Assembly (NCBI GenBank): GCA_947069175.1
Contig: CAMTDV010000022.1
Span: forward strand, 41,674,781 to 41,738,780
Length of the DNA stretch: 64,000 nt
Source of the DNA: Scalesia atractyloides
Taxonomy: Eukaryota > Streptophyta > Magnoliopsida > Asterales > Asteraceae
Reading direction: 5' to 3'
This document shows, one piece after another, positions 34,654 to 46,763 of this stretch. The position numbers and the translations under genes were made by a program. Position 1 is the first letter of the stretch; every line of letters begins with the position of its first letter. The notes under the pieces are model-generated. The model was not told the origin of the DNA. It did no database searches and worked only from the letters and a program-made list of their open reading frames with translations.

Positions 34654-34849
34654 CGGGGGTTTGGTGTGGGAACGAAGGATTGAGTTTGCGACTGAGTTGA
34701 CTCGGAGGTCGGCTTGAAACCGGCTATAGGCGGTTGACGGTGGCACCTGTGTTTGACTTTTTTTTTCTTAATTGACGAGAATAAAAGGGAAAAGGTTGTG
34801 AAAGAAAATTTTTGCTCCTAATTTTTTTTAATGATATTCTTTTGAGTGA

Positions 34850-35170
34850 TTCAATGTCACACGGTCTAAACAGCGGCCTTAGCTAAGATTTGTCTAGGTT
34901 ACTCTGTGTTAGGTTTGTCAGACTTGGTTATACCGTTCCTCCGGAAACCGTCCTGCCTCCACACGAGTTACCTCGCTGAAGTTACAAGCGGATGAAAACC
35001 GGGGTGTGGCTCAGGATCAAATCCCTCTCGGTGGGTTTGTCACTCTCTTTGCCCAACCACTGAGCTAAAAGCCCAGGGTTATATCCACCCAATATGACAC
35101 AAGTGAGAATTGAACTTGAGTCTTCATCGGAAAACCCAAGTCTCCTAACTTGATGATGAGTTAGCTGTTG
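34850..35170 (-). mobile_element. Dimeric tRNA-derived SINE
   Basis: On the minus strand, TAGCTCAGTGG (35068-35058) matches the RNA polymerase III A box. GGATTTGATCC (35024-35014) is B-box-like, 33 bases further on, the usual spacing. A second B-box-like AGTTCAATTCT (around 35115) precedes cacttgtgtcatattgggtggatat, suggesting two fused units. The body ends near 34850 without a clear tail. Confidence 0.5.
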
Positions 35171-35577
35171 TTTGTTTTTTCAAAAAAAGAAAAGCTCTGT
35201 GCATGTTCTTCTGTCTGCACGGTGTAGATCACGCGTAAAAATTGCCACACCCAGACTGTTTGTTTTTCCGAAAATGTTTCATTAAACAACGTATGTGCGA
35301 GCTCTTTTTGGTGTAGACTTGGCCTAACCACTTCTAAGATTTACAGAAGGTTAAATACCACCACCCACCATCACCGTCCATCACCACCACAGCCGTCCAC
35401 CACCCACCACCGTCCATCACCACACACCACCCCCACCACTAGTTTATTTGAGAAGTCTACATTTGTTAAAAAACAAACAACATTCTGCTTGTAGATTGAA
35501 AAGGTTTGGTCCACCTGTTCTTTACAGATGTTGCCCGTAAACTGTAGACATTTTACCTGTTAAAAAACAAACAGCAC
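35164..35577. mobile_element. MITE-like element with GCTGTTTGTTTTTT termini
   Basis: The left end gctgttgtttgttttttc (35164-35181) and right end gttaaaaaacaaacagcacc (about 35558-35577) are near-perfect inverted copies about 410 bases apart. A CCACC-rich low-complexity stretch (about 35358-35447) lies inside. No coding. It abuts the truncated end of Copia-2. Confidence 0.5.
35358..35447 (+). repeat. CCACCA/CCGTCCATCACCA low-complexity repeat
   Basis: Imperfect CCACC, CCATCACC and CCGTCCA units tandemly arranged over about 90 bases. Confidence 0.75.
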
Positions 35578-35699
35578 CTTATTAACAGTATGTTAGATTA
35601 ATGCGTCTTTTGGGGAAACTCCATTGCAACAAAAAAACATTCTTACCTTCCAAGTGAATGGAGTAGACCGAGGGCAACTATTAGAAGAGGCGAAATAAC

Positions 35700-38600
35700 A
35701 ACCCGAAACAAAAGGAACTTTTCGAACCATTAATTTTTGTATTAAATATTTGTTAATACGAATTAATTTTAAAAGATTTTTAAATCTTGAACGATCAAAT
35801 GCTTTGATGTAAAAATCTGCTTTTTGGTCATCAGTGTGGTTTTTTTCAATTCTAACCAACTCTTTCTCATAGCAGTCACGGATAAAGTGGTGTCGAATCT
35901 CAATATGTTTAGTACGCGAGTGTTGACATGAGTTTTTAGTGATATCAATAGCAGCTTGATTATCTATTTATATGGGCGTGTCAAGAAATTGCAGTCCGAA
36001 GTCTCTCATCTGCTGTTGAATCCAGAGAATCTGGGAACAACAGCTGGATTCTGAAACGTATTCAGCTTCACAGGTAGAGAGAGCGACCGCGGTCTGTTTC
36101 TTGCATTGCCACGTTACCAAACGAGTTCCGAAGAACTGGCAACCAACCGTAGTAGATATAGCATTGAGTTTGCAGCAACCGAAATCAGAATCCGAGTAAC
36201 CCGCAAGATTGAAGTCGTCGTGTCGAGGATACCACAAGCCGGTGCTTAGACATCCTTTCAAATATTCATAATACATTTGACGAGTGCACAGGCATGTAGG
36301 ATACATGATATCTGGTCGGGAAGTTGTTAGATACATCAAGGATCCGATCATGGAATGATATAATGTTTCATCAACTTTGACTCCATGAACGTTTGGACAA
36401 ATGCCGTGATTTGGAGCTAACGGGGTAGATGTTGGTTTAGTTCCTGTCATATCAAATTTCTCCAATATGTCATGAGCATACTTCGTCTGATGGATGAAGA
36501 TACTATTAGGCAATTGATTAACCTGAAGTCCTAAAAAGAACTTCATCTCCCCCATCGCCCTCATTTCGAATTTGCGCTTCATGACTTCTTCGAAGTCTTT
36601 ACACAGCTTATCATTTTTCGATCCGAAGATGTTATCATCCACATATATTTGCACGATAATCAAATGCCCATCCACTTCCTTGGTAAAGAGGGTAGAATCT
36701 ACAGTTCCTCTGAGAAAGCCGTTGTCTAGAAGATGACATGAAAGCGTTTCATACCATGCTCTTGGGGCTTGGTGTAGACCATATAAGGCTTTGTTCAGAA
36801 GGTAGACTTTATCTTTGTGTATGGGATCGACAAACCCTGGTGGTTGGCCGACATAACTTTGCCTTACAAGAAAGCAGATTTGACATCCAACTGGTACACC
36901 TTGAAACCTTTCCAAGAAGCAAAGGCCAAGAATATGCGGATTGCTTCGAGACGAGCGACTGGGGCATAAACTTCGGTGTAGTGTATCCCTTCCTGCTGAT
37001 GAAAGCCTTGTACCACGAATCGAGCTTTGTTGCGCACTACGATCCCTCTGTCATCACGTTTGCACTTGAAGACCCATCTAGTGTTTATCCTTTTGTGATG
37101 ATCTGTAGGTCAACAAGCTTCCAGACTCCTAGCTTCTGGAATTAAAGCTATTCCTCTAGCATTGCCTCCACCCAACTTTCTTCTCTTAACGCGTCCCTCC
37201 AGTTCCCAGGTTCAACCTGTGAAACAAAACAACTATAAGAAATTCGGTTTTGTAATGGAGCAATACGGGTATAAAAACAGCTTAGATCCTTATTGATCTG
37301 ATTGCGAGTTTGCACTCCTGTTTGTAAGTTGCCAATGATATTCTCCGATGGATGATAAGAAAGTCTCCTCGGCATCACTTCACTGGGAACATCCACTTGA
37401 GTCTGCAAGTTCGTGATCACTGCCTCAACAACCGGAGCAGAAAATGATGCTTCATTCCTGACGTTTGATTAATCAGCTTGAGCATTCAAGAAGCTTTCAA
37501 TATGTTCAGATTCTTCATCGGAACTAGATCCTCCATCATCAGAAGTTGGTTCATGATCAGAGTCAGCATTAGGCAGTTGTTGGGCAGATGATTCAGCAGT
37601 GTTCATAATTGGTACAGATACGGATTCTTGAAGAGTAGTGCTCTGATCTACATCAGAAGTATTGACAGGAAGTGACGGGGAAATCACCAACGGTCTAGTA
37701 ACTTGTTCTTGATTAAAGATTTGATGCTGTTGAAAGAGCATAACAAGTTCTTCTTCAGATGGCATGTCGGGTAGGTCAAAAGAATTCCACAAACCTTCGT
37801 AGTTGAACAACCATGGATCCCCAGGTTTCTGCGTAGGCGTAGTATAACGTTGACAATCAACATGCTGAGCAAGAATGACCTGGTTCAGACTTGGCAAGAA
37901 GACACGCTTTTGTGGAGTAGCATAATCGACGAAAAATCCTTCCAAGGATTTGGTTCCAAATTTACCATCCAGGTCGTACACGGTGATCCAAAGGGCTCCA
38001 GAAACGCAAGGTTAGGCTTCCGTTGATTTAGCAACTCAAAACAAGTCTTGTTGTGAGGCTTGACTGTTAACACACGATTGAGGGTGTAACACACTAATGC
38101 GACTGCTTCACTCTAGAATCTAATTGGCAATTTCGAATCGGCGAGCATGGTTCTGGCAGTCTCAATCAGTGTGCGATTCTTACGTTCAGCAACTCCATTT
38201 TTTAGGAGTATAGGGGGCGCTGAATTCATGAAGAATCCCCTTTTCGTTGCCGAATTCGAGCATCCTTTTGTTTCTGAACTCCGTACCATTATCACTACGG
38301 ATTCTCTTGATTGGTAGATGATATAAGTTTTCAAGCTTCCTGAAGAGAATCATTAGCCTTTCAAACGTTTCATCTTTTCTCTCCAGAAAGAAAACCCATG
38401 AGAATCTTGAGAAATCATCTGTAACGACAAGGCAATATAGATCTCCATAAATGTTTTTAACATTTACTGGCCCGAATAGATCCATATGTAGCATCTTTAG
38501 TGGTAGCTTGATAGAATTTAGAAGCTTTCTTGAGTGTGATTTCTTGTGCTGTTTCCCCTTCTTACAGCTCAGACAATCATCAGATAACTGAAAATTTTTC

Positions 38601-38944
38601 AGATTAACACCCTCCACTAGGTCGTTGTGCACAAGATAATTCATCTTTCTCAGATGAATATGGCCCATCTTCCATAAGATAGACTCCTTCTCGGTTGCTT
38701 TAGAAACAAAGCTCTGAACCTTCTTTGATGTTGTAGATGCGACACTCATATCAAGAACATAAAGATCATTCTCTCTTGGAGCACACATAAGAATCCATTC
38801 CTCAGGAATCTTGAATCCCGGCTTTAGAATTAAACATTCTTTGTCGTTGAAGTGTGTTGTAAACTTTTTATTACAAATTTGCGAAATCCTCAGCAGACTG
38901 TTCTCAAGCTCTACAATGTAGTTCACTTTGTCAAACAAAACCAC
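35700..38944 (-). pseudogene. Copia-2 integrase, reverse transcriptase and RNase H
   Basis: Integrase N-terminal zinc finger (MGHIHLRKMNYL ... CLSCKKGK) and core (LHMDLFGP, IRSDNGTEF) lie in 38944-38186. A frame change follows, then the integrase C-terminus (38094-37885), an acidic linker (37981-37469) and the start of RT (37420-37148). The main RT/RNase H frame is 36915-35968, with an intact catalytic YVDDNIFG (around 36640), FFLGLQVNQ and STCEAEY. The RNase H tail (KHIEIRHHFIRDCYEK ... FYIKAFDRSRF) follows an in-frame stop near 35968. Fewer lesions than Copia-1 and an intact YVDD suggest a somewhat younger or less decayed copy, but it is not autonomous. Confidence 0.92.
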
Positions 38945-39120
38945 CCATTCGTGAGAATACCCTCTTCGACGATCCTACCACCTTGTGTTCCAGCAAAACC
39001 TACATAACCTCCTCGGATAGCTTTATCGTCGTGTAGCGATGCAAGCATCCCAGTCATGTGTCGGGAAGCTCCACTATCCATAATCCATTTTGACATGATC
39101 GATCGCGAGAGCCCCTGCAC
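38923..39120 (-). pseudogene. Copia-2 protease
   Basis: KWIMDSGASRHMTG carries the catalytic Asp-Ser-Gly triad of copia aspartyl proteases. GGYVGFAGTQGG is the following flap-like block. The frame shifts near 38930 into the integrase region. Confidence 0.9.
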
Positions 39121-39124
39121 ACAT

Positions 39125-40767
39125 GAGGAAGAAACTATTTAAACAAAGAAACCCAAGGCTGCTTGGTCTTGGGTGGGTTCGGAATATCAAATTTCGGACC
39201 AACCTTGTTTTTGACGTTCTGTTTAGGCTCGGTTTTGGTTGGAACAGATGGTTTCAGTTCTACCTTAGATGGTTTGACTTTTACAACCCAAGTTTGTGTT
39301 TTCTATTTTGCCCTTTTTGAGTAAAACTTTCAATCCTTCTGACTTTGACGATTCTTGGTGGAAGTTTCACCAATTTCAAATTTAGAATTCAATTGTATCG
39401 TTGATTTAACATTTTTTATTGATTCAATGTTTCTTTTCAAAATTTGTTTCGGTACAACCATGGGTGCCTTTTGTTTCACATCCTTGGTAGACCTGATGGA
39501 GTTAGAAACAGGTTTTGGATATTTTTGTGAACAATGTCGTGCAATATGCCCAACATTTTTACACTTATAGCACGTCCTACTGTCCTTTCAAACAGAGGAA
39601 TCTGAAACTTGTTTTTTACTCTCTTTTTCTTTCTTGAACTGATCATTGGATTGTGTACCAATGATCTCTTTTTCTTTTTCTGGGTGTCCTAAAAACAAAA
39701 CTGATTTGCTTTGTAAAGTTTATCTTTTGGGACATGTTGTTCGTTCTTCGCTTTTGAAAACTCAAACCAGCCCTCCTATTTTCCGGATAATCTCTGTTTC
39801 TCTGATGGTAGGGTCTCTTAACACATTTTGATTTAGAGTAAAATGTTACATCGTGTTTTTTCTAAATCAGAATGGCTTACCTCAACAAGCTTGAACAACT
39901 TATTGACACGATCCAGATTGACATTCTGGATTGGGAAATCTTCATCAGAATATAGTTTATCAGATCCATGCATTTTATTAACTATGACGTTTGGATCAGT
40001 GTTAAGCTATTTTCCGATGTTTCAACATCAGATTCAGATTTCTCAGATTCACCTTTTAAAACATTTTCAATCACTATTTTAACCACCTTAGAATCACATT
40101 CATTATTAGATTTTGTGTAAGTTACGTCAATGTTCGTAGGCAGCTCGTTTGACTGTTCAGCTTTCAATTTTAAATTGAGCGCCTTTTCCACCCCCGTTGG
40201 TTTTTTAGCATAACTATTCCACATGGGTGGTGGAACACGATCGTAACTTGCACTTTTGTTTTCATCATTTTTAGATTCTTCTTTGCTTTCAATCTTTGGT
40301 AGAATATGGTCAATGATGTATGAACTTGTAGAATAACTGATTAACAATTTGTTAACCCGTTCAGTTTCTATTTTCATTTTCTCAAGCTCACTTTTTAGCT
40401 CAGCGATTGTGTTTAAATGAATATTAATGGCCATTTGTTTGTCCATCACAGTCGCTTTAAGCATTGAAAGTGTTCTGTCATTTTCTCTGTGTACTTTTTC
40501 ATATTGTTTAACTGATTTGCCTAATTTGTCATAAGCTTCTTTTGTGGCTTTATAGTCACATGACAAATTATCTGTTAAACTTTTGAGCTCATTATATCCT
40601 GTGTCTTTTACAACACAATTCGCTGCATGGCTCTGCACATTTCAAACATGGTTTTTATATAACAGACTCACTTTTAGACTCATTTACCTCATTTACGTTT
40701 GCCATACATGCTTTGTTGGTGTCAACAGTCGGTTTTTCCAACTATTCATCAACTTTCTTTGCTTCCA
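39125..40767 (-). pseudogene. Copia-2 gag extension: coiled coil and second zinc knuckle
   Basis: Coiled-coil region (40638-39982) with the motif RVPPPMWNSYAKKP corresponding to CPPSMKHNYTKLP in Copia-1 and VPPPLGHDYSFLP in Copia-3. The intact CCHC knuckle CYKCKNVGHIARHC lies at about 39576-39533. A lysine/proline-rich linker leads to protease. Upstream the frame is cut by the Tekay-LARD at 40768; coding resumes at 46764. Confidence 0.85.
40763..40767 (+). repeat. Target-site duplication, left copy, of Tekay-LARD (ttcca)
   Basis: Four of five bases match ttcaa at 46764-46768, a plausible duplication with one later change. Confidence 0.6.
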
Positions 40768-42123
40768 TGTAACGGCTCGCTTTTTCATACTTTCCTTAAT
40801 TAGAAAGTGTAATCGTATTTTATTTATGGAAACTTGTATTCTATCGCATTCGTATTTCATTTCCCAATCTTATAATCCGAGACTTTGATCGTAATAAAAT
40901 TCATACCTGATACATACTTGTCTTACATGCATTCAATTGTTAAATACGTGTTACATACAAAATGATACTTGTTGATACCTAAAATATACTTACATATACG
41001 TTATACAATTGAAAACATGCGAAAATATCAAGTTTTAGCATGAAATGAAGGAAAAACTAAATTCAGGAACTAAAAGTGACAAAACCCAAAGAAGTTTATT
41101 GAATATCACTTCTCACGCCCGCGACCGTCTTCTCTGTGTCTCTCGCGGTCCGCGAAAGGGCATAATCCGCAGATTCTTGTTTCTAGCTCATGGATTAGGC
41201 AAAAGTGTGTTTGTTTAAGTGTGTTTCTTGCATTTAATGCTCATCTAACTCAACCCCTAACCTCAACTATAAATACCTACCTCCTCCAACTCTCATTTCA
41301 CACCTCAAACATTCATCTCTCTCTCTCTCTCTCTCTCAAGCTCTCTCTCAATCAAGAAATACAAGAGTTTCAAGATAACTCGGTGTTTCTCCAACTCTCC
41401 AAACCCTTCACGGAATACTCAAGTGGAAGCTTGCAAAACCATGAGTACACTTGACCCATTTCCCTTTTTACACAATTTGGGTTGTAACATGTTAACTTAC
41501 AAATACACTAATACACACATTACATGCTTTATACACTCGATCCATCATACATGTTTATTGTTATGCTTAGGTTCATGCTAAATTCATACATGCTTTTTGT
41601 CATTAACTTAGCTAGCCCCAGGAGTAGCACACCGCCCGTCAGGGTATTGTTAAGCTTTAAGCTGATTCATTCTTTATTCGTACTTTAGTCTCGTTACTTC
41701 GTGTGACGAGGGACACATTCATTCTTGTGGACACTTTGGTTTGACAATTAGTATTGCATGCTAGCCTACCTTGTATACAAATGCCATGTGGATTTGAGTA
41801 AACTCTTTTATACTTATGCTATGTACTTAAACTTGTGTACTCGCCAATACTTTTGTATTGAACTACACTTTTAACATGTTACAGGTTGATGATGATGCTT
41901 ATGACAAATCTAGTAGGGACGACATAGAAACGTACCTAGAATGTTAGGCTTTCATGTTTTAATTTTGTTGAAGTTGTTGTATTTTGATTTCTGTTGTAAT
42001 TGACAATTTTATATATGAAATGAATGAGTTTTAATTTAAATATTGTCGCAAATAGTGTTATGATGCATTGAGCAATCTATTTCATTTCACTCTGATGTTT
42101 CCGCCGTCGATTGGGGTGTGAAA
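40768..42123 (+). repeat. Tekay-LARD 5' LTR
   Basis: Starts TGTAACGGCTCGC and ends TGTGAAA (TGTGACA in the other copy). TATA box at 41268-41275, a CT microsatellite at about 41314-41337, and CG-rich words ctcgcggtccgcgaa at about 41144-41158. Confidence 0.9.
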
Positions 42124-42139
42124 GATTGGTATCAGAGCC

Positions 42140-45100
42140 ATAACTATAGGGAATTAGGTAGAATTGCCATGTTTGACCTAGTCTATAGTTTAAGTGACCA
42201 ACATTCGACCATTCTTGTTTCATGCTTCAAATGTTAATTCTTCATACCTTGCTTATTCCTATTTCTTTTGGTCTTAATATATACAATGTGTCTTTCCTAA
42301 GACCATTTACACAATATACACACTTGAAGACTTGAAGACACTCGTTTTACAAACGAGACGACTTCACCAAAAAGGCGTGAGACCCACACTTTGGTGAACG
42401 ACTCTCAATCCTCGTATTCGATTTTACACGAAATTGCGCCATCAAGTTAGGAGTGATATCCATACCTTGATGAAAAATTTTCCATTTCATACTCTAGTGG
42501 ACCCTTACAAACGAGTCGGAATTCACTCCTCGTTTGGTAAGTACCAACCACACTTAGGGTACGATGTTGCCAAGTAAGGGTGAAACCCGCACCTTGTCAA
42601 CTAGTCCCACTCCTCGATTTTTGATCTCGCCAAAGTTTAGATTTTTCGATCAATTAGATACGTGTAGTAACTGGAAGGGTAAAATACCGTTAATCGCTTC
42701 TCAACGAGAGCATTTTACCTAAAGGCCAAAGCACGTTCCTCTAATTTGAAAGGATCTTCGATTCACTTTGGAATAGTCGACGCTTCTCAACCCAATGCAC
42801 TCCAATATTTTATTAAACCTATCTTTTATGCTATCTCAATTTCTATGAGTTTTAATACTTGTTATCTCGTTCGTTTCAAACCTGATGCACAATTCGCTCA
42901 TCTTTCACAATAAAAAACAATAGTAATTCTCGCAAACCAACTAAATTTATATACTTTACTCAATCATACGTGTTTATACTATTGAATACTTGTTATGCTT
43001 ATGTCACCTATGGAACTCATACGTGTTATACAATACTTACATGCTCAAACGTAACTTTCATAATCACGTCACGATAAAGCCTCACCCTTTCCCCTATTAT
43101 CGACCACTTTCATGACAACTAATCGATTTAGATTTATACCTAAACCTTTTTGTCATTAAGTGAATTTCCCCACTTATGCATGAACCTCGAACCCTAATAT
43201 TTTATCCAAACGATTTCTCACCCTACAACTTATTTACGTAAATCACATACACGAAACCCTTAATGATACTTTAGATGTTTCTTTCCCAAATTTTCAAAAT
43301 CTTATGAAAATCCATCTATCAAACTTAGACAGTCTAATGAACCTCTTGCCCACGATTTTCATAATTTGTCCAATCACTAGAACACACTCACTTTATACTA
43401 TCATTTTAAAGACATTTTGTTACCAACGAAGAACCAATGAAAACTTTCTTTCAAATACATACAAGTACGTTTTACAAAAGAAAATTTTTTCAAAAATCAA
43501 AGTTTATCCACGGAATATTTAAACACAACTTTCCTTATTTCGATATAAAACACCTTCAATGAAGCAAGTTCACTGTTTTAAAGCCTTTTTCAAGAACGTT
43601 AATACGCAATTCTAAATCTAAACACTGGGCATGAAAGACTCATTAGGTCAGACAATCTTCGACATACTTAAATCTTAATTTTTAAAACCAAAGTAACATA
43701 TCTTTTACAAACCACATCTTACATCAAAAATTAATACTTTTCTCAATATTCACCCGACATTCATAATTTGGTCCTTCATTCCCGACAAACCCAACTTATT
43801 TTATTTCAACCAACTCAATGTTTTGGCTCAAGCAACCATACACATGCATATCGCCTTACACATTTCTATTTATGCAGTCAATGATACATGACAATATTAC
43901 ACATATCACCATTATACTTCGTATTTTACACACTCGCAACTTCATGGTAGCTTATATATGCTAAAGCCCATTTTACCTCACCTATATGCTCGATACTGCA
44001 TGTTGATGTTATATGTATTTGTCTTCAATCATGCTCAAAATTTATACATTCGCACTACTTGGTAGTCATACTTGAAATCTATAAGTAGGCATAACCCGAG
44101 TGGTTTCACCTACGTTCGACACACTCGTGCATACATACAATCATGCTTACATACTTAATTTTTATATGCTATCTTACACCTATTTTGCTTGTAATACTAA
44201 AATGTAACTTGACCCGTACACAACTAGTAGAAACTATGCGGATCATGCATAAACCAAAATAATCACGGGTGCACACGAGATTATAACGGTAGGCACATGA
44301 AAGCCATAGTGGGTTCTACTGTGTATTGCAACACGGAATGTAACATGACACCGAATAACAAAAAGGACGTAACATGGTGTGAACATGGTGGATACGCCGA
44401 TGGTACTTCCTATATAAGTGTCCCTACCATGTTACCAAAACTTTCGTAAAACGTGCCATGAGAAATTCGGTGATCTCCCGGACCTTGTTCAACATTTAAT
44501 TCATAACAAACTTTGGTGACCCCACTTCAAAATGATTAGTACTCGATTATCCATGACAAAGCTTCGTTCTCAAAATCATTAGCTTTAACCGCTACAATTA
44601 TCACTAGCATCTCTCAACATTCCATGTTCGCATTTTATCCGATATTCAAACCATTTTTACCCCTCACATACACCTATCGAATCATTCACTACCATACCAC
44701 AGATATTCCTAATTCTTCCCTTAACATTTCATCCAAACTTTATTTACAGTGACTCAGCCTAAACGTTCAATCCATTTTTTTTAAAAAAACGTCCCCACCG
44801 GCTCAATCTTGTAAAATGTTCCTTTTCTTTAAAACTATCTTCACTCTTATCTACGCACAAACTTCAACTAGTCGGTCTATTACCGCCAAAACCTTCTAGA
44901 AACCATAAATACTTACCATCCTAGTTCTCTCCAGTAAATATTTTCAACAACAAATGATTTACTAATATGCCTTAGAACTAACAGAACTTTTCTTACAGCT
45001 TACGGTGCGGGCCACTACATTTTAATCAAAATACATCCTTAGTCATACTAAAACCTTCCTCTTAGTTCGCACTCTTTTAAAGTATTCCTTCTAATGAGTT

Positions 45101-45400
45101 ATCCAGACCCAGTCAAACTCACTTGCTTACACACACACATACACGTTTTTACTTATCCTTATACACAATTACGATTAATGTCTCAAAAACACCTTACTCA
45201 AACAAATTACTTTCACAAACCTACCATTTTTATCCTTCAAGATTTCGATACATATTGACACACTTATACATGAACTCCGCAAAAAACTTTAAACTTCAAA
45301 ATATTGATATTGGCCTAAACATTTTCACCAAAATGACATCTTTTCCAAAGTCTTCCTCTTGAATAAATTTCGAGACGAAATTTCCTAAAGGAGGGGAGAC
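42140..45400 (+). other. Tekay-LARD interior, no recognisable genes
   Basis: 3.3 kb of AT-rich sequence with only short frames on either strand and no retroelement motif apart from the last 60 bases. Confidence 0.7.
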
Positions 45401-46763
45401 TGTAACGAATCGCTTGTATTCGTATTTTTATTTATGGAAACTTGTATTCGTGTTTCATTTCCCAATCTTATAATCCGAGACTATGATCGTAATAAAATTC
45501 ATACATGATACATACTTGTCTTACATGCATTCAATTGTTAAATACGTGTTACATACAAACCGATACTTGTTATACGTGCAAATACTCATACATTCATACC
45601 TAAAATATACTTACATATACGTTATACAATTGAAAACATACGAAAATATCAAGTTTTAGCATGAAATGAAGGAAAAACTAAATTCAGGGACTAAAAGTTA
45701 CAAAAATCAAAGAAGTTTATTGAATATCACTTCTCGCGCCAGCAACTGTCTTCTCTTGTGTCTCTCGCGGTCCGCAAAAGGGCATAATCCGCAGATTCTT
45801 GTTTCTAGCTCATGGATTGGCAAAAGTATGTTTGTTTAAGTGTGTTTCTTGTATTTAATGCTTATCTAACTCAACCCCCTAACCTCAACTATAAATACCT
45901 ACCTCCTCCCACTCTCATTTCACACCTCAAACATTCATTTCTCTCTCTCTCTCTCTCTCTCTAAAGCTCTCTCTCAATCAAGAAAGTTCAAGACTTTCAA
46001 GATAAATCGGTGTTTCTCCAACTCTCCAAACCCTTCACGGAATACTCAAGTGGAAGCTTGCAAAACCGTGAGTACACTTGACCCATTTCCCTTTTTACAC
46101 AATTTGGGTTGTAATATGTTAACTTTCAAAATACACTAATACACACACTACATGCTTTATACACTCGATCCGCGTATTGTTATGCTTAGGTTCATGCTAA
46201 ATACATATATGCTTTTTGTCATTAACTTAGCTAGCCCCAACTTAACATATATAGTGCTTTATGAGTAGCACACCATCCGCAGGGTATTGTTAAGCTTTAA
46301 GATGATTCATTCTTTATTCATACTTTAGTCTCGTTACTTCGTGTGATGAGGGACACATTCATTCTTGTGGACACTTGGGTTTGACAATTAGTATTGCATG
46401 CTAGCCTACCTTGTATACAATTGCCATGTGGATTTGAGTAAACTCTTTTATACTTATGCTATGTACTTAAACTTGTGTACTCGCCAATACTTTTGTATTG
46501 AACTATACTTTTAACATGTTATAGGTTGATGATGATGCTTATGACAAATCTAGTAGGGACGACATAGAAACGTACCTAGAATGTTAGGCTTTCATGTTGT
46601 CATTTTGTTGAAGTTGTTGTATTTTGATTTCTGTTGTAATTGACAATTTTATATATGAAATGAACGAGTTTTTATTTAAATATTATCACAAATAGTGTTA
46701 TGATGCATTGAGAAATCTATTTCATCTCACTCCGATGTTTCCGCCATCAGTTGGGGTGTGACA
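45401..46763 (+). repeat. Tekay-LARD 3' LTR
   Basis: Starts TGTAACGAATCGC and ends TGTGACA. TATA box at 45890-45897, CT microsatellite about 45941-45962. Differs from the 5' LTR by several short indels (for example near 41613 versus 46238) and scattered substitutions. Confidence 0.9.

Larger units (their letters stand above)
40768..46763 (+). mobile_element. Tekay-LARD: non-coding Ty3/gypsy derivative nested in Copia-2
   Basis: LTRs at 40768-42123 and 45401-46763 are closely similar. The primer-binding site tggtatcagagcc lies at 42127-42139, and a polypurine tract (aaaggaggggagac) directly precedes the second LTR. The sequence before that tract, ttcgagacgaaatttcctaa, resembles the end of pol and its junction in chromovirus (Tekay/Del) elements. 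The 3.3-kb interior otherwise lacks recognisable protein domains. A few short in-frame stretches near 45300-45360 may be pol residue. Confidence 0.85.

Noticed and set aside
41314..41337. CT repeat as a GAGA-type promoter element
   Set aside because: Downstream of the LTR TATA box in both LTR copies and of variable length; treated as a microsatellite.
41620..41645. rRNA-like phrase (gtagcacaccgcccgtc)
   Set aside because: Resembles the small-subunit rRNA 3' end for about 12 bases only; surrounded by LTR sequence and altered in the other LTR (caccatccgca).
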